Shown here: positions 9,434 to 17,306 of the stretch, in pieces
Position numbering within the stretch: position 1 is the stretch's first letter
How the letters are laid out: each line of letters begins with the position of its first letter
From: Candidatus Methanimicrococcus labiotermitis
Lineage (GTDB): Archaea; Halobacteriota; Methanosarcinia; Methanosarcinales; Methanosarcinaceae
Reading direction: 5' to 3'
Length of the DNA stretch: 51,648 nucleotides
NCBI GenBank assembly: GCA_009784005.1
Contig: WRCE01000009.1
Coordinates: 1 to 51,648 of the forward strand
Translations under genes and position numbers: made by a program
Notes under the pieces: model-generated
Database searches by the model: none
The model's input: only the letters and a program-made list of their open reading frames with translations
Told to the model about the DNA's origin: nothing

Positions 9434-9440
9434 TTTCAAT

Positions 9441-9602
9441 TCAGTCATTCCCGAATCTTATTATTTTCAAATAGTAACCTAACGTTCCCAACAGGCCGGA
9501 TGCGACAAGGGTCAGGAGGAACGGAACGCCCCTCAATTGCAACAGCAGACAAAAAACAACAACGAAAGAAATGTACAGAATATTTCGAATCATATTTCTC
9601 AT
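9441..9602 (-). CDS. Possible 53-residue small membrane protein
   Basis: The minus strand from ATG 9602 reads MRNMIRNILYISFVVVFCLL, then an Arg-Gly turn, a second hydrophobic stretch (VPFLLTLVASGLLGTLGYYL) and a basic end (KIIRFGND), with a stop at 9441. GTGAT lies just upstream of 9602 as a short ribosome binding site; ATG 9593 is an alternative start. This composition suggests two membrane segments with a tight turn. I do not recognise the family. The base composition is coding-like and no other gene occupies the stretch, but a chance frame cannot be excluded. Confidence 0.45.
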   Translation of the reverse strand: MRNMIRNILYISFVVVFCLLLQLRGVPFLLTLVASGLLGTLGYYLKIIRFGND

Positions 9603-9975
9603 TTTATCACATCAAGTCAGGTATTATTTTTATTATTAAATTCAGCCGTTTTGGATTTAGTCATTTTTCAATTCTCTTTTTAGTTCTCTTATGATACATC
9701 GTTCTGTAAATAAGTATAATCCACGTACTTTATCACTCCGTTTATCACTCCGTTTATCACTCCGTTTATCACTCCGTTTATCACTCCGTTTATCACTCCG
9801 TCTGCCATCATTGCCGTTTTACACTCATTACAATTCCCGCCATCATTGCCGTTTACAGCGAACATTTTATAATCTGCTTTGCTGTACTTAAAAAACAGGA
9901 CTCTCGCCGAGCGAGATTTCCTGAAATGAAGTAACATAAGTAACATATGTAACATAAACGAAGTAACAATTAAAA
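9603..9975. repeat. Gap with a 12-bp repeat (six perfect copies) before the riboswitch
   Basis: Bases 9729-9800 are six exact copies of TTTATCACTCCG. Around them lie shorter echoes (CATCATTGCCGTTTACA at about 9807 and 9842; GTAACATA copies at 9932-9960). No gene is supported; frames here only read the repeat. The thiM promoter should lie near 9900-9960. Confidence 0.8.
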
Positions 9976-10097
9976 TCACGGGTGCCTGCGGGTGGGAAAC
10001 CTGCTGTATGTCCTTTAAGGATAAGGCTGAGATTATACCGTACGGTCGTCGGCTATCGGCGGCTTGAACTTGATCCGGGTAATACCGGCGGAAGGAG
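9976..10097 (+). promoter_or_regulatory. TPP riboswitch (THI element) of thiM-thiE
   Basis: The leader shows the conserved blocks of the thiamine pyrophosphate riboswitch in order: CGGGTGCC at 9979-9986, GGCTGAGATTATACCG at 10025-10040, and CTTGAACTTGATCCGGGTAA / TACCGGCGGAAGG ending at about 10095. The region after the first block is enlarged by an extra hairpin (GCGGGT...ACCTGC and TCCTTTAAGGA). The 3' part (GGAAGGAG) overlaps the thiM ribosome binding site, so TPP binding would be expected to hide it and lower translation. TPP riboswitches are common in bacteria but sparse in archaea. Confidence 0.9.
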
Positions 10098-10103
10098 AAA
10101 AAT

Positions 10104-10934
10104 ATGGAAAAAGTTTTTTTTGAAATAGTGAACGCGGTAGAAGAAGCGAAGAAGCAGGGTCCCTTGGTGGGCTCATGGACGAATTTTGTGACGATTGAGT
10201 TTGTGGCAAATGTCCAACTGGCAACGGGAGGACGCGCAGCCATGTGTTTCTTACCGGATGAGACGGGGCCGCTTGCGGCCATTTCCGGCGCGACTTATAT
10301 CAATATGGGTACACTGCAGCCGATTGCCGCCGAATCTTTGCCGCTCGCGGCCAAAGCGGCGGTTGAATTGAACAAGCCGTGGGTGCTTGATCCCGTCGCG
10401 GCGGGGCTTGGCGATACGCGCAATTCGATTATTAAGGAACTGAAAAAGTATCCTCCCGCAATTATCAGAGGCAACGCTTCTGAAATCATTTCGCTGGCAA
10501 ATCTTTGGGGGCTCGTGTCTGCTAAAGGAAATGTCGAAGGCGTTGATTCTACCGATTCAGTCGAAGCGGCCGCAAGCGCGGCGGCGGAACTTGCCGAATT
10601 TACGAAAGGCACGGTCGCTGTTTCGGGCGAGGCGGATTTAATCATAAACAGCGAAAAGGCTTATCGAATAACGGGCGGTTCGGAAATGCTTAAAAGCATT
10701 ACGGGCGCAGGCTGTTCTTTGGGCGGTCTGATGGCCGTTTATGCCGCCGTCACTGACCCGTTTACCGCGGCTCTCGCGGCTTCTTTGGCGTTTAAATACG
10801 CCTCCGAATCCGCTCAAAAGAATACGGCGGGCACAGCTTCTTTCAGGACGGCTTTTATTGATAATTTGAGCCTGCCGGATACAGAAGCCCTTGTTGAATA
10901 CGCAAAAAAGCATTTGAAGGAGACAAATCTTTGA
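10104..10934 (+). CDS. thiM: Hydroxyethylthiazole kinase ThiM
   Basis: The 276-residue ribokinase-fold protein phosphorylates 4-methyl-5-(2-hydroxyethyl)thiazole for thiamine salvage. Visible motifs are NFVTIEFVANVQLATGG near the N-terminus, KPWVLDPVAAGLGDTRN, IIRGNASEIISLA and the ITGAGCSLGGLMA anion-hole motif (residues about 198-210), where GAGC carries the catalytic cysteine usual in this family. It follows the TPP riboswitch, and its stop codon overlaps the thiE start. Confidence 0.95.
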   Translation: MEKVFFEIVNAVEEAKKQGPLVGSWTNFVTIEFVANVQLATGGRAAMCFLPDETGPLAAISGATYINMGTLQPIAAESLPLAAKAAVELNKPWVLDPVAAGLGDTRNSIIKELKKYPPAIIRGNASEIISLANLWGLVSAKGNVEGVDSTDSVEAAASAAAELAEFTKGTVAVSGEADLIINSEKAYRITGGSEMLKSITGAGCSLGGLMAVYAAVTDPFTAALAASLAFKYASESAQKNTAGTASFRTAFIDNLSLPDTEALVEYAKKHLKETNL

Positions 10935-11737
10935 TGTCATGTCAGTATGAAAGTCAGCAAAAAAGCCGGCATGAAAGCCGGCATGAAAGCCGGCATGAAA
11001 GTCAGGACAATCAGTTCAATCAGTTCAATCATTCCAATCAGTTCAACCATTTGCGACATTCGTTTGACCTGTCAATCTATTTCGTCATCGGCCCCGAAAA
11101 CGTTCCCGGAAATTCATTCAGGGATGTCGTGAGACAGGCGGTGGAAGGCGGTATAACCTTCCTTCAGGTCCGTTCCAAAGTGGTTTCCTCAAACGAATTG
11201 ATGAATTCGGGGCGCATCGCCGCCGAAGAGATTGAGCGTGCCGGAAAACAAGAGGAAATCGCTCTTGTTATTGACGATCGGGTTGACATCGCTCTCGCGC
11301 TGCGGCATAAAGGCATTAAAATCGACGGCGTCCATTTGGGACAAAGCGACCTTCCCGTTGATTCTGCCAGACAAATCCTCGGCGAAGACGCAATTATAGG
11401 GCTTTCCGCTCAATCGAAAAACTTGTTTGAGTACATTGAAAACTTCAAGCCGGGCATTGTTGATTATTTCGGGGCGGGGCCTTTGAGGGCCACGCCGACA
11501 AAGCCCGATTGCGGCCTTATCGACGGCGTTGTCCATGAGCGCACTTTTGATGATTTTAAGAAAATAAAATCTCTGAGTCCTTTGCCGGTGGTTGTTGGGG
11601 GCGGGGTCAAACTTAAAGACCTTCCCGAGCTGAAAGCAACGGGCGTTGACGGCTTTTTCGTCGTCAGCGAAATTGCTTCGGCTGCCAATCCCCTTGAAAT
11701 GACAAAAGCTTTGGCGGATTTGTGGTATAAGTCTTAA
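10934..11737 (+). CDS. thiE: Thiamine-phosphate synthase ThiE with repeat-derived N-terminal extension
   Basis: ThiE joins HMP pyrophosphate and thiazole phosphate to give thiamine phosphate. The core starts near residue 46 (DLSIYFVIGPENV) and shows GITFLQVRSK, LVIDDRVDIALA, DGVHLGQSDLPV, IGLSAQ and YFGAGPLRATPTK, all typical. The frame opens at ATG 10934 overlapping the thiM TGA, with AAGGAG at 10917-10922. The first about 45 residues are Ser/His/Arg/Asn-rich low complexity (SRHESRHESRHES, QFNQFNHSNQFNH) encoded by 12-bp and 9-bp tandem repeats. No ribosome binding site precedes the later TTG (LRHSF), so the extension is probably translated. Confidence 0.9.
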   Translation: MSCQYESQQKSRHESRHESRHESQDNQFNQFNHSNQFNHLRHSFDLSIYFVIGPENVPGNSFRDVVRQAVEGGITFLQVRSKVVSSNELMNSGRIAAEEIERAGKQEEIALVIDDRVDIALALRHKGIKIDGVHLGQSDLPVDSARQILGEDAIIGLSAQSKNLFEYIENFKPGIVDYFGAGPLRATPTKPDCGLIDGVVHERTFDDFKKIKSLSPLPVVVGGGVKLKDLPELKATGVDGFFVVSEIASAANPLEMTKALADLWYKS

Positions 11738-11754
11738 GCTCTTAAGCTGTTTTT

Positions 11755-11808
11755 AAAGGGTCACAAGCAGAACACCGAATTATTTGGTTTCTCACCTTGA
11801 CCCTTTTT
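11755..11808 (+). terminator. Terminator after thiE
   Basis: AAAGGGTCA (11755-11763) pairs with TGACCCTTT (about 11798-11806), followed by further T. The loop of about 34 nt is long. Confidence 0.55.
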
Positions 11809-11896
11809 CGGCAGTCGGCAGTATCGGGCGTTAAATCCGCCAAAAACAGCCGAACTATCGCTATCTTTTTAATTCAGATTCCCGTTTTTCTTCTTG

Positions 11897-12922
11897 ATGC
11901 AAAAGAAGGAGTCTTTTCGAAATGATTGGTTTTCCGCGGAAAGCGGAAGCTTTATCGTGTTGTCCGAAATCAAAGCGAACGGCCCGTACGGAACGGCTCC
12001 GAAAGACAGGCCGATTTTGGAATACATCGACAAAGGCGTTGTTGTCATCAACAAACCTTCAGGGCCGACGAGTCACGAAATCGCGGCATATGTTCGTGAC
12101 ATCTTTGGCGTTTCGGCGGCGGGGCATTCGGGTTCTTTAGACCCGGGCGTGACGGGCATTCAGCCGGTGATGATCGGCAAGGCGACGCGGGCGGTTGCGG
12201 CGCTTCGTTTGTCGGGAAAGGAATACATCTGTTTAATGAAACTGCACCGCTCGGTTCCCGAAAAAATGATCCGCTCAGCCGTTTCACAATTCGCAGGCAA
12301 CGTTTATCAAATGCCGCCCGTTCGGTCGGCAGTGAAAAGAGCGCTTCGTCTGCGCCGGATTTATTACATTGATATTTTGGAAATCAACGACTTGCACGTC
12401 CTGATGCGCGTCGGCTGCGAAGCGGGGACGTATATCCGAAAGTTATGTCATGATATCGGGCTGTCACTTGGCGCCGGCGCTCAGATGCAGGAGTTGGTTC
12501 GCTCCAAAGCGGGACCTTTTGATGACAGCCGGCCGGTTTCTTTACAGGAGTTGAAAGACGCTTACGTTTCTTGGCAAGAAACGGGCGATGAATCCGGACT
12601 CCGAGATTTAATTCTGCCGATGGAGTCGGCCTTTTTCCAATTGCCGCGCATTGTTGTTCGCGACACGGCCGTTGACGCGCTTTGTTCGGGCGCGTTTTTA
12701 GCCAAGGCAGGCGTTCTCGGTTACAGCGCAAATATCATAAAAGGAGATTTGGTTGCCGTTTTCACGCAAAAAGGAGAAGTTGTCTCCCTCTCAACCGCGC
12801 TGATGACGCCCGATGAAATCCAAAACGCCACAAACGGTTTTGCCGCGAGGCCGAAAGCGGTTTTGATGGACAAAGGAATTTACCCGAAAGTTTGGAAAAA
12901 CCGTCAAAAACAAGAAGACTGA
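11897..12922 (+). CDS. cbf5: tRNA/rRNA pseudouridine synthase Cbf5 (TruB family)
   Basis: The protein has about 341 residues: a TruB catalytic domain followed by a PUA domain. The catalytic aspartate lies in GHSGSLDPGVTG (residues about 77-88), and KPSGPTSHEIAAYVRDIFG and RVGCEAGTYIRKLCHDIGLSLG are diagnostic. The C-terminus has the PUA pattern (AVDALCSGAFLAKAGVLGY through EVVSLSTALM). In archaea Cbf5 is the catalytic subunit of H/ACA ribonucleoproteins and can modify tRNA position 55. No ribosome binding site precedes the ATG, so a leaderless transcript is possible. The tRNA-Ser gene and the uS13 operon follow. Confidence 0.95.
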   Translation: MQKKESFRNDWFSAESGSFIVLSEIKANGPYGTAPKDRPILEYIDKGVVVINKPSGPTSHEIAAYVRDIFGVSAAGHSGSLDPGVTGIQPVMIGKATRAVAALRLSGKEYICLMKLHRSVPEKMIRSAVSQFAGNVYQMPPVRSAVKRALRLRRIYYIDILEINDLHVLMRVGCEAGTYIRKLCHDIGLSLGAGAQMQELVRSKAGPFDDSRPVSLQELKDAYVSWQETGDESGLRDLILPMESAFFQLPRIVVRDTAVDALCSGAFLAKAGVLGYSANIIKGDLVAVFTQKGEVVSLSTALMTPDEIQNATNGFAARPKAVLMDKGIYPKVWKNRQKQED

Positions 12923-12949
12923 TTCTTGTAAACCCTTTCAAGAACAACA

Positions 12950-12958
12950 AATATATAC
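12950..12958 (+). promoter_or_regulatory. TATA box for tRNA-Ser
   Basis: AATATATAC about 32-38 bp before the tRNA 5' end, the spacing expected for an archaeal promoter. Confidence 0.5.
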
Positions 12959-12988
12959 CAGAAACCTATTTTATAATTCCTGCTTCGT

Positions 12989-13071
12989 GCCGAGGTAGTC
13001 TAGCGGTAGGGCGCAAGCCTGGAAAGCTTGTGGGGCGCAGCCCCTCGGGAGTTCAAATCTCCCTCTCGGCG
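12989..13071 (+). tRNA. tRNA-Ser(GGA)
   Basis: The acceptor stem GCCGAGG pairs with TCTCGGC (one G-U), with discriminator G and no encoded CCA. The anticodon stem AAGC/GCTT encloses CTGGAAA, giving anticodon GGA. A long variable arm (GGGGCGCAGCCCC) marks a type II serine tRNA. The T arm GGGAG-TTCAAAT-CTCCC is complete. It ends in a T-run. Confidence 0.95.
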
Positions 13072-13340
13072 CTTTTTTTTATAGGGTTGATGTAAGACAT
13101 AGGGTTATGCAAGATTTTTTTGGGTCATGATTGGATTTCATGGGGTCATGATAGGATTATTACAGGTTATGTAAGGTTTTTTTGGGTCATGATAAGATTA
13201 TCACGAGGTCATGACAGAATTATTTTGACTCGAACTGATAATTAACTTCAATCTGTCCTCCCATCACCGTTTTTCTTTACACTTTTTTAACACTTTATTC
13301 ATGCGCCTTTAAAAACAAAAGCTGACTCGGCATGAAAAGG
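13072..13340. repeat. Gap with TTATGTAAG and GGGTCATGAT repeats
   Basis: Bases about 13078-13225 hold irregular copies of GGTTATGTAAGRTTTTTTTGGGTCATGATNGGATT. No gene is seen. T-rich sequence after the tRNA (13073-13080) may end its transcript. Confidence 0.6.
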
Positions 13341-13348
13341 TTATATAA
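13341..13348 (+). promoter_or_regulatory. TATA box of the rps13-rps4-rps11 operon
   Basis: TTATATAA with purines in front (AAAAGG). Transcription starting about 25 bp downstream would give a leader of roughly 90-100 nt before rps13, long for an archaeal gene. Confidence 0.55.
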
Positions 13349-13464
13349 GATGAGTCCTTTAGGTACCAAGCATTTGATTGAAGCCTTTTATCATTTAATG
13401 GGCTGCTCGCGAACGTTTTCACGTATCCGGGCTACACGATGCGTTTTTCCGAGGAGGAAAACAT

Positions 13465-13971
13465 ATGGCTAAGAAAAAAGCAAATGAAAAAGTCGAAAAT
13501 CTGAAACCGGTCGTTGAAGAAGTGCCGGCGGAAGATGAAATAAAGCATCTTGTTCGTATTATGAATACTGACTTGAAAGGTGCCCAAAAGGTTCAATACG
13601 CCTTAACGGGTATTGACGGCATCGGTCTTCGTATTTCTAAAATTATCGCCAAAGACGCGGGCATTGACCCCACAGCTGTCATCGGTTACTTATCCGATGA
13701 AGAAGTCTCAAAGTTGGACGCCGCGATCTTAAACATTGAAAAGTCAACGCCTGTCTGGATGTTAAACAGACAGAAAGACTTGCTGACCGGCGAAAACAAA
13801 CACTTGCTCGGCATTGATATCGAATTGACCTTCAAAGAAGATATTAACACCTTGAAGAAAGTCCGCGCTTACAGAGGTCTCAGACACGAAAGAGGTCTCA
13901 AAGTCAGAGGACAGAGAACAAAATCCACAGGCAGACGCGGTTCAACCGTCGGTGTCCGAAAGAAGAAGTGA
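13465..13971 (+). CDS. rps13p: 30S ribosomal protein uS13
   Basis: This 168-residue small-subunit head protein shows [34 protein letters not shown], the helix-two-turn-helix core, and the basic C-terminus [24 protein letters not shown]. The first 20 or so residues ([21 protein letters not shown]) are a charged extension. GAGGAGG about 10 nt before the ATG is a strong ribosome binding site. Confidence 0.96.
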   Translation: MAKKKANEKVENLKPVVEEVPAEDEIKHLVRIMNTDLKGAQKVQYALTGIDGIGLRISKIIAKDAGIDPTAVIGYLSDEEVSKLDAAILNIEKSTPVWMLNRQKDLLTGENKHLLGIDIELTFKEDINTLKKVRAYRGLRHERGLKVRGQRTKSTGRRGSTVGVRKKK

Positions 13972-13983
13972 GTGTGAGTTGAA

Positions 13984-15089
<1,106 letters not shown>

Positions 15090-15134
15090 GGTCTGAACAC
15101 ACCGCATTAATAATCAAAACAAAATCTGAATTAT

Positions 15135-15180
15135 AATCGGAACCGGATTTGCTTCCGTTTTCGATTATTTTTTTCGATTA
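15135..15180 (+). terminator. Hairpin and T-run after rps11
   Basis: AATCGGAAcCGGA and TCCG..TTCGATT can pair (15135-15166), followed by ATTTTTTT. Repeats of TTTCGATTATT (15166-15215) and TTTTTTGATCA (15216-15250) follow. Confidence 0.5.
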
Positions 15181-15289
15181 TTATTTCGATTATTATTTCG
15201 ATTATTTTTTTGATCATTTTTTGATCATTTTTTGATCATTTTTTGATCATTCTTTTCGATTATTTTTTTTATTTTTGGATGTGAATAAG

Positions 15290-16084
15290 ATGGATATTGA
15301 TATTATTGAGTTATCCAAAAACTCTGCCAAGTTTGTTCTGACGGGAACGAATCCTGCGTTCGCAAACGGCATTCGGCGCGCTATGATTGCGGATGTTCCG
15401 ACGCTTGCAATTGAATATGTGAATTTGAATGACAATACGTCCGTTCTTTACGACGAGCAGCTCGGCCTTCGCCTCGCGCTTGTTCCTTTAACCATGGACA
15501 GCGATTACATTCCTCAGGCTGATTGCAACTGCGCCGGCAACGGCTGCCCCCACTGTGAAGTCTCTCTTCGTCTTGACGTTGAGGGTCCCAAGATGGTTTA
15601 TTCCGGCGACTTCATTTCCGCTGACCCGAAAGTCCTGCCGGCTGATGAAAAAATCCCGCTCGTTGAGCTTAAAGACGGTCAGCGCGTCATGCTTGAAGCC
15701 ATCGCGCACGTCGGTTACGGCCGCGACCATGTCCGCTGGCAAGCCGGCGTCGCTTGCGGTTACAAACACATTCCGTCCGTGACGGCCGAAGCCTGTCCAA
15801 AGTGCGCAAACACAACAATGGAAGTCCCGCAAGAAGCCGTTTTGATGGCGAACGCCGTTGAAAACATCACTGAAAAAGACGAATTGAAATGTACGCAATG
15901 CGGACATGTCAGACACATCTTTGAACTGAACAACCCGGCTTTGAAAGTGACTCACAATTCTCACAGCTTCGTTTTCTCCGTTGAATCCGACGGTTCCTAT
16001 TCCTCAAAAGAATTGGTTTTAAAGTCGGCCGATATCATCAAAGGACGCGCGCTGGAATTTTCAAATATTTTGAAGGACCTTTAA
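15290..16084 (+). CDS. rpoD: DNA-directed RNA polymerase subunit D with reduced cysteine domain
   Basis: Archaeal RpoD, homologue of bacterial alpha and eukaryotic Rpb3, needed for polymerase assembly. The start at ATG 15290 (MDIDIIELSKNSAKF) has GGATGTGA as ribosome binding site. Core motifs are PAFANGIRRAMIADVPTLAIEYV and VSLRLDVEGP, with ADCNCAGNGCPHCE ahead of it. In Methanosarcina the inserted D3 domain is ferredoxin-like, with two sets of four cysteines. Here only CPKC and, 33 residues further, CTQCGH remain of those eight cysteines, with the intervening ferredoxin positions replaced. It might bind zinc or a single Fe-S cluster. Confidence 0.94.
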   Translation: MDIDIIELSKNSAKFVLTGTNPAFANGIRRAMIADVPTLAIEYVNLNDNTSVLYDEQLGLRLALVPLTMDSDYIPQADCNCAGNGCPHCEVSLRLDVEGPKMVYSGDFISADPKVLPADEKIPLVELKDGQRVMLEAIAHVGYGRDHVRWQAGVACGYKHIPSVTAEACPKCANTTMEVPQEAVLMANAVENITEKDELKCTQCGHVRHIFELNNPALKVTHNSHSFVFSVESDGSYSSKELVLKSADIIKGRALEFSNILKDL

Positions 16085-16206
16085 GCGACGGCTTATTTCC
16101 TTCAATTTATTTTCTTAATTTATTTTCTTAATTTATTTTCTCAATTTATTTTCTTCAATTTATCTTATTATTGAAAAAATACATCAAAAACCGCCGTAAC
16201 AACACA
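16085..16206. repeat. TTTATTTTCTTAA repeats after rpoD
   Basis: Four to five copies of CAATTTATTTTCTTAA/T (about 16101-16165). T-rich sequence here could end rpoD transcription. Confidence 0.6.
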
Positions 16207-16215
16207 TTTATATAA
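16207..16215 (+). promoter_or_regulatory. TATA box for tRNA-Leu
   Basis: TTTATATAA about 47 bp before the tRNA gene, implying a short 5' leader removed by RNase P. Confidence 0.5.
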
Positions 16216-16261
16216 GATAAATCGTATTTGTGGGTTGTTCGTTTTTGAATGTATATCAGAT

Positions 16262-16345
16262 GCGGGGGTTGCCCAGCCGGTCAAAGGCGCTAGGTTGAGG
16301 GCCTAGTCTCGTAGGAGTTCGTGGGTTCGAATCCCATCTCCCGCA
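16262..16345 (+). tRNA. tRNA-Leu(GAG)
   Basis: Acceptor GCGGGGG pairs with CTCCCGC (one G-U), discriminator A, no encoded CCA. Anticodon stem CTAGG/CCTAG encloses TTGAGGG, giving anticodon GAG. A long variable arm (TCTCGTAGGAGTTC) and T arm GTGGG-TTCGAAT-CCCAT complete a type II leucine tRNA. Confidence 0.95.
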
Positions 16346-16452
16346 CTCGTTTTTATTCATTCACTTGCGACAATCGTTAACGTGAGCCCTCTTTTCTCTC
16401 TCGTTTTTTTTGCATAAATCAAATCGATAGAAATTCGTTTCTGTGATGTTTT

Positions 16453-16977
16453 ATGAACACTTCGGCTGTCAGCATTGTTTCAGGCGTCCTCGACATTTCG
16501 GACCTTCCCGCTTTTTTGAAATCGTTAAATGATTTTTCGGCCGAGCGCGGCGTTAAGATTCAAGGTTTTGACGCTCGGAAAATTGCCGGCGCCAATCATT
16601 TGTCGTTTGCCGTTCACCGCGCTCGCGAAGCGTTTGCGGCAGGGACGAATCAAGCCAAAGATCTCGGTTTGGAAGCCATGCGTTTTTCGTCGGGTTTGAA
16701 ACAAATCGACAAAGCTTTTTCAATGGGCTTAATTCAGGGTGAAAATCGCGGCCTTTTCGTTTTCTTCGGCGCGCCGGGCGAACACCTGATATCGGCTCAA
16801 AACGCGTTTACGGACGTTTTCGGGCTGAAAAAGGACACACCGCTTTCCCTTGATGAAAAAAAGCCTTTTTTGATGAAACAATTCGGCATCACAGACGAAG
16901 AGCTGAACGGTGTCGGCGCCGATAAATTGGAAGATCTGGTCATGGAACGCGTCGCTTTGGTCGATATCGTCCGTTAA
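16453..16977 (+). CDS. cgi121: KEOPS complex subunit Cgi121
   Basis: The 174-residue protein has the Cgi121 core FDARKIAGANHLSFAVHRAREAF...DLGLEAMRFSSGLKQIDKAFSMGLIQGENRGLFVFFG. In archaea Cgi121 binds the tRNA 3' end and aids KEOPS in making threonylcarbamoyladenosine at position 37. The C-terminal part (KKPFLMKQFGITDEELNGVG) is typical too. A t6A-modifying methylthiotransferase gene lies about 1.5 kb downstream, a functional link although not an operon. Confidence 0.85.
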   Translation: MNTSAVSIVSGVLDISDLPAFLKSLNDFSAERGVKIQGFDARKIAGANHLSFAVHRAREAFAAGTNQAKDLGLEAMRFSSGLKQIDKAFSMGLIQGENRGLFVFFGAPGEHLISAQNAFTDVFGLKKDTPLSLDEKKPFLMKQFGITDEELNGVGADKLEDLVMERVALVDIVR

Positions 16978-16984
16978 TTCGCTT

Positions 16985-17150
16985 TCATTTTTCGCTGTTT
17001 TTCTCTTTCACTGCTTTTCTCTTTCACTGCTTTTCTCTTTCACTGCTTTTCTCTTTCGCTGCTTTCCTCTTTGCCGCTTTCCTCTTTGCCGCTTTCCTCT
17101 TTGCCGTTTTCCTCTTTGCCGTTTTCCTCTTTGCCGTTTTCCTTTTTCAG
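16985..17150. repeat. 17-bp and 15-bp pyrimidine tandem repeats
   Basis: About four copies of TTTTCTCTTTCACTGCT (from about 16999) merge into about six copies of TTCCTCTTTGCCGTT. Long frames on both strands across this stretch only read the repeat and are not genes. Confidence 0.85.
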
Positions 17151-17268
17151 CTGTTTTTTTCCGTTTTTCCTCTTTCGCCGTTTTAATCTTTCGGCGTTGA
17201 TTTCTTCTTTTTCCTTTGAAAGTTTTTAATAATAACAATCCTTTTAAAATTCATTCTAAGAATTGGAT

Positions 17269-17306
17269 TGAAGTGATTTATGAAGTGATTTATGAAGTGA
17301 TTTATT
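17269..17306 (+). repeat. Tandem 12-bp repeat carrying the ribosome binding site of the FBPase gene
   Basis: Three copies of TGAAGTGATTTA end two bases before the ATG at 17307. Each contains GTGAT, complementary to the 3' end of 16S rRNA, so the gene has three equally spaced candidate ribosome binding sites. Confidence 0.7.

Noticed and set aside
9689..10282. A 197-codon minus-strand frame with VINGVINGVING repeats overlapping the riboswitch and thiM
   Set aside because: Its repeats are the translation of the 12-bp intergenic array and it runs antisense through the TPP riboswitch and thiM.
13298..13332. Short similarity CATGCGCC..AAAGCTGACT with 23256-23282
   Set aside because: It is too short and interrupted to be more than chance.
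16985..17238. Basic KRQRGKRQRGKRQRG frame (minus) and Phe/Arg/Cys frame (plus)
   Set aside because: Both are translations of the pyrimidine repeat; there is no ribosome binding site and no complex sequence.
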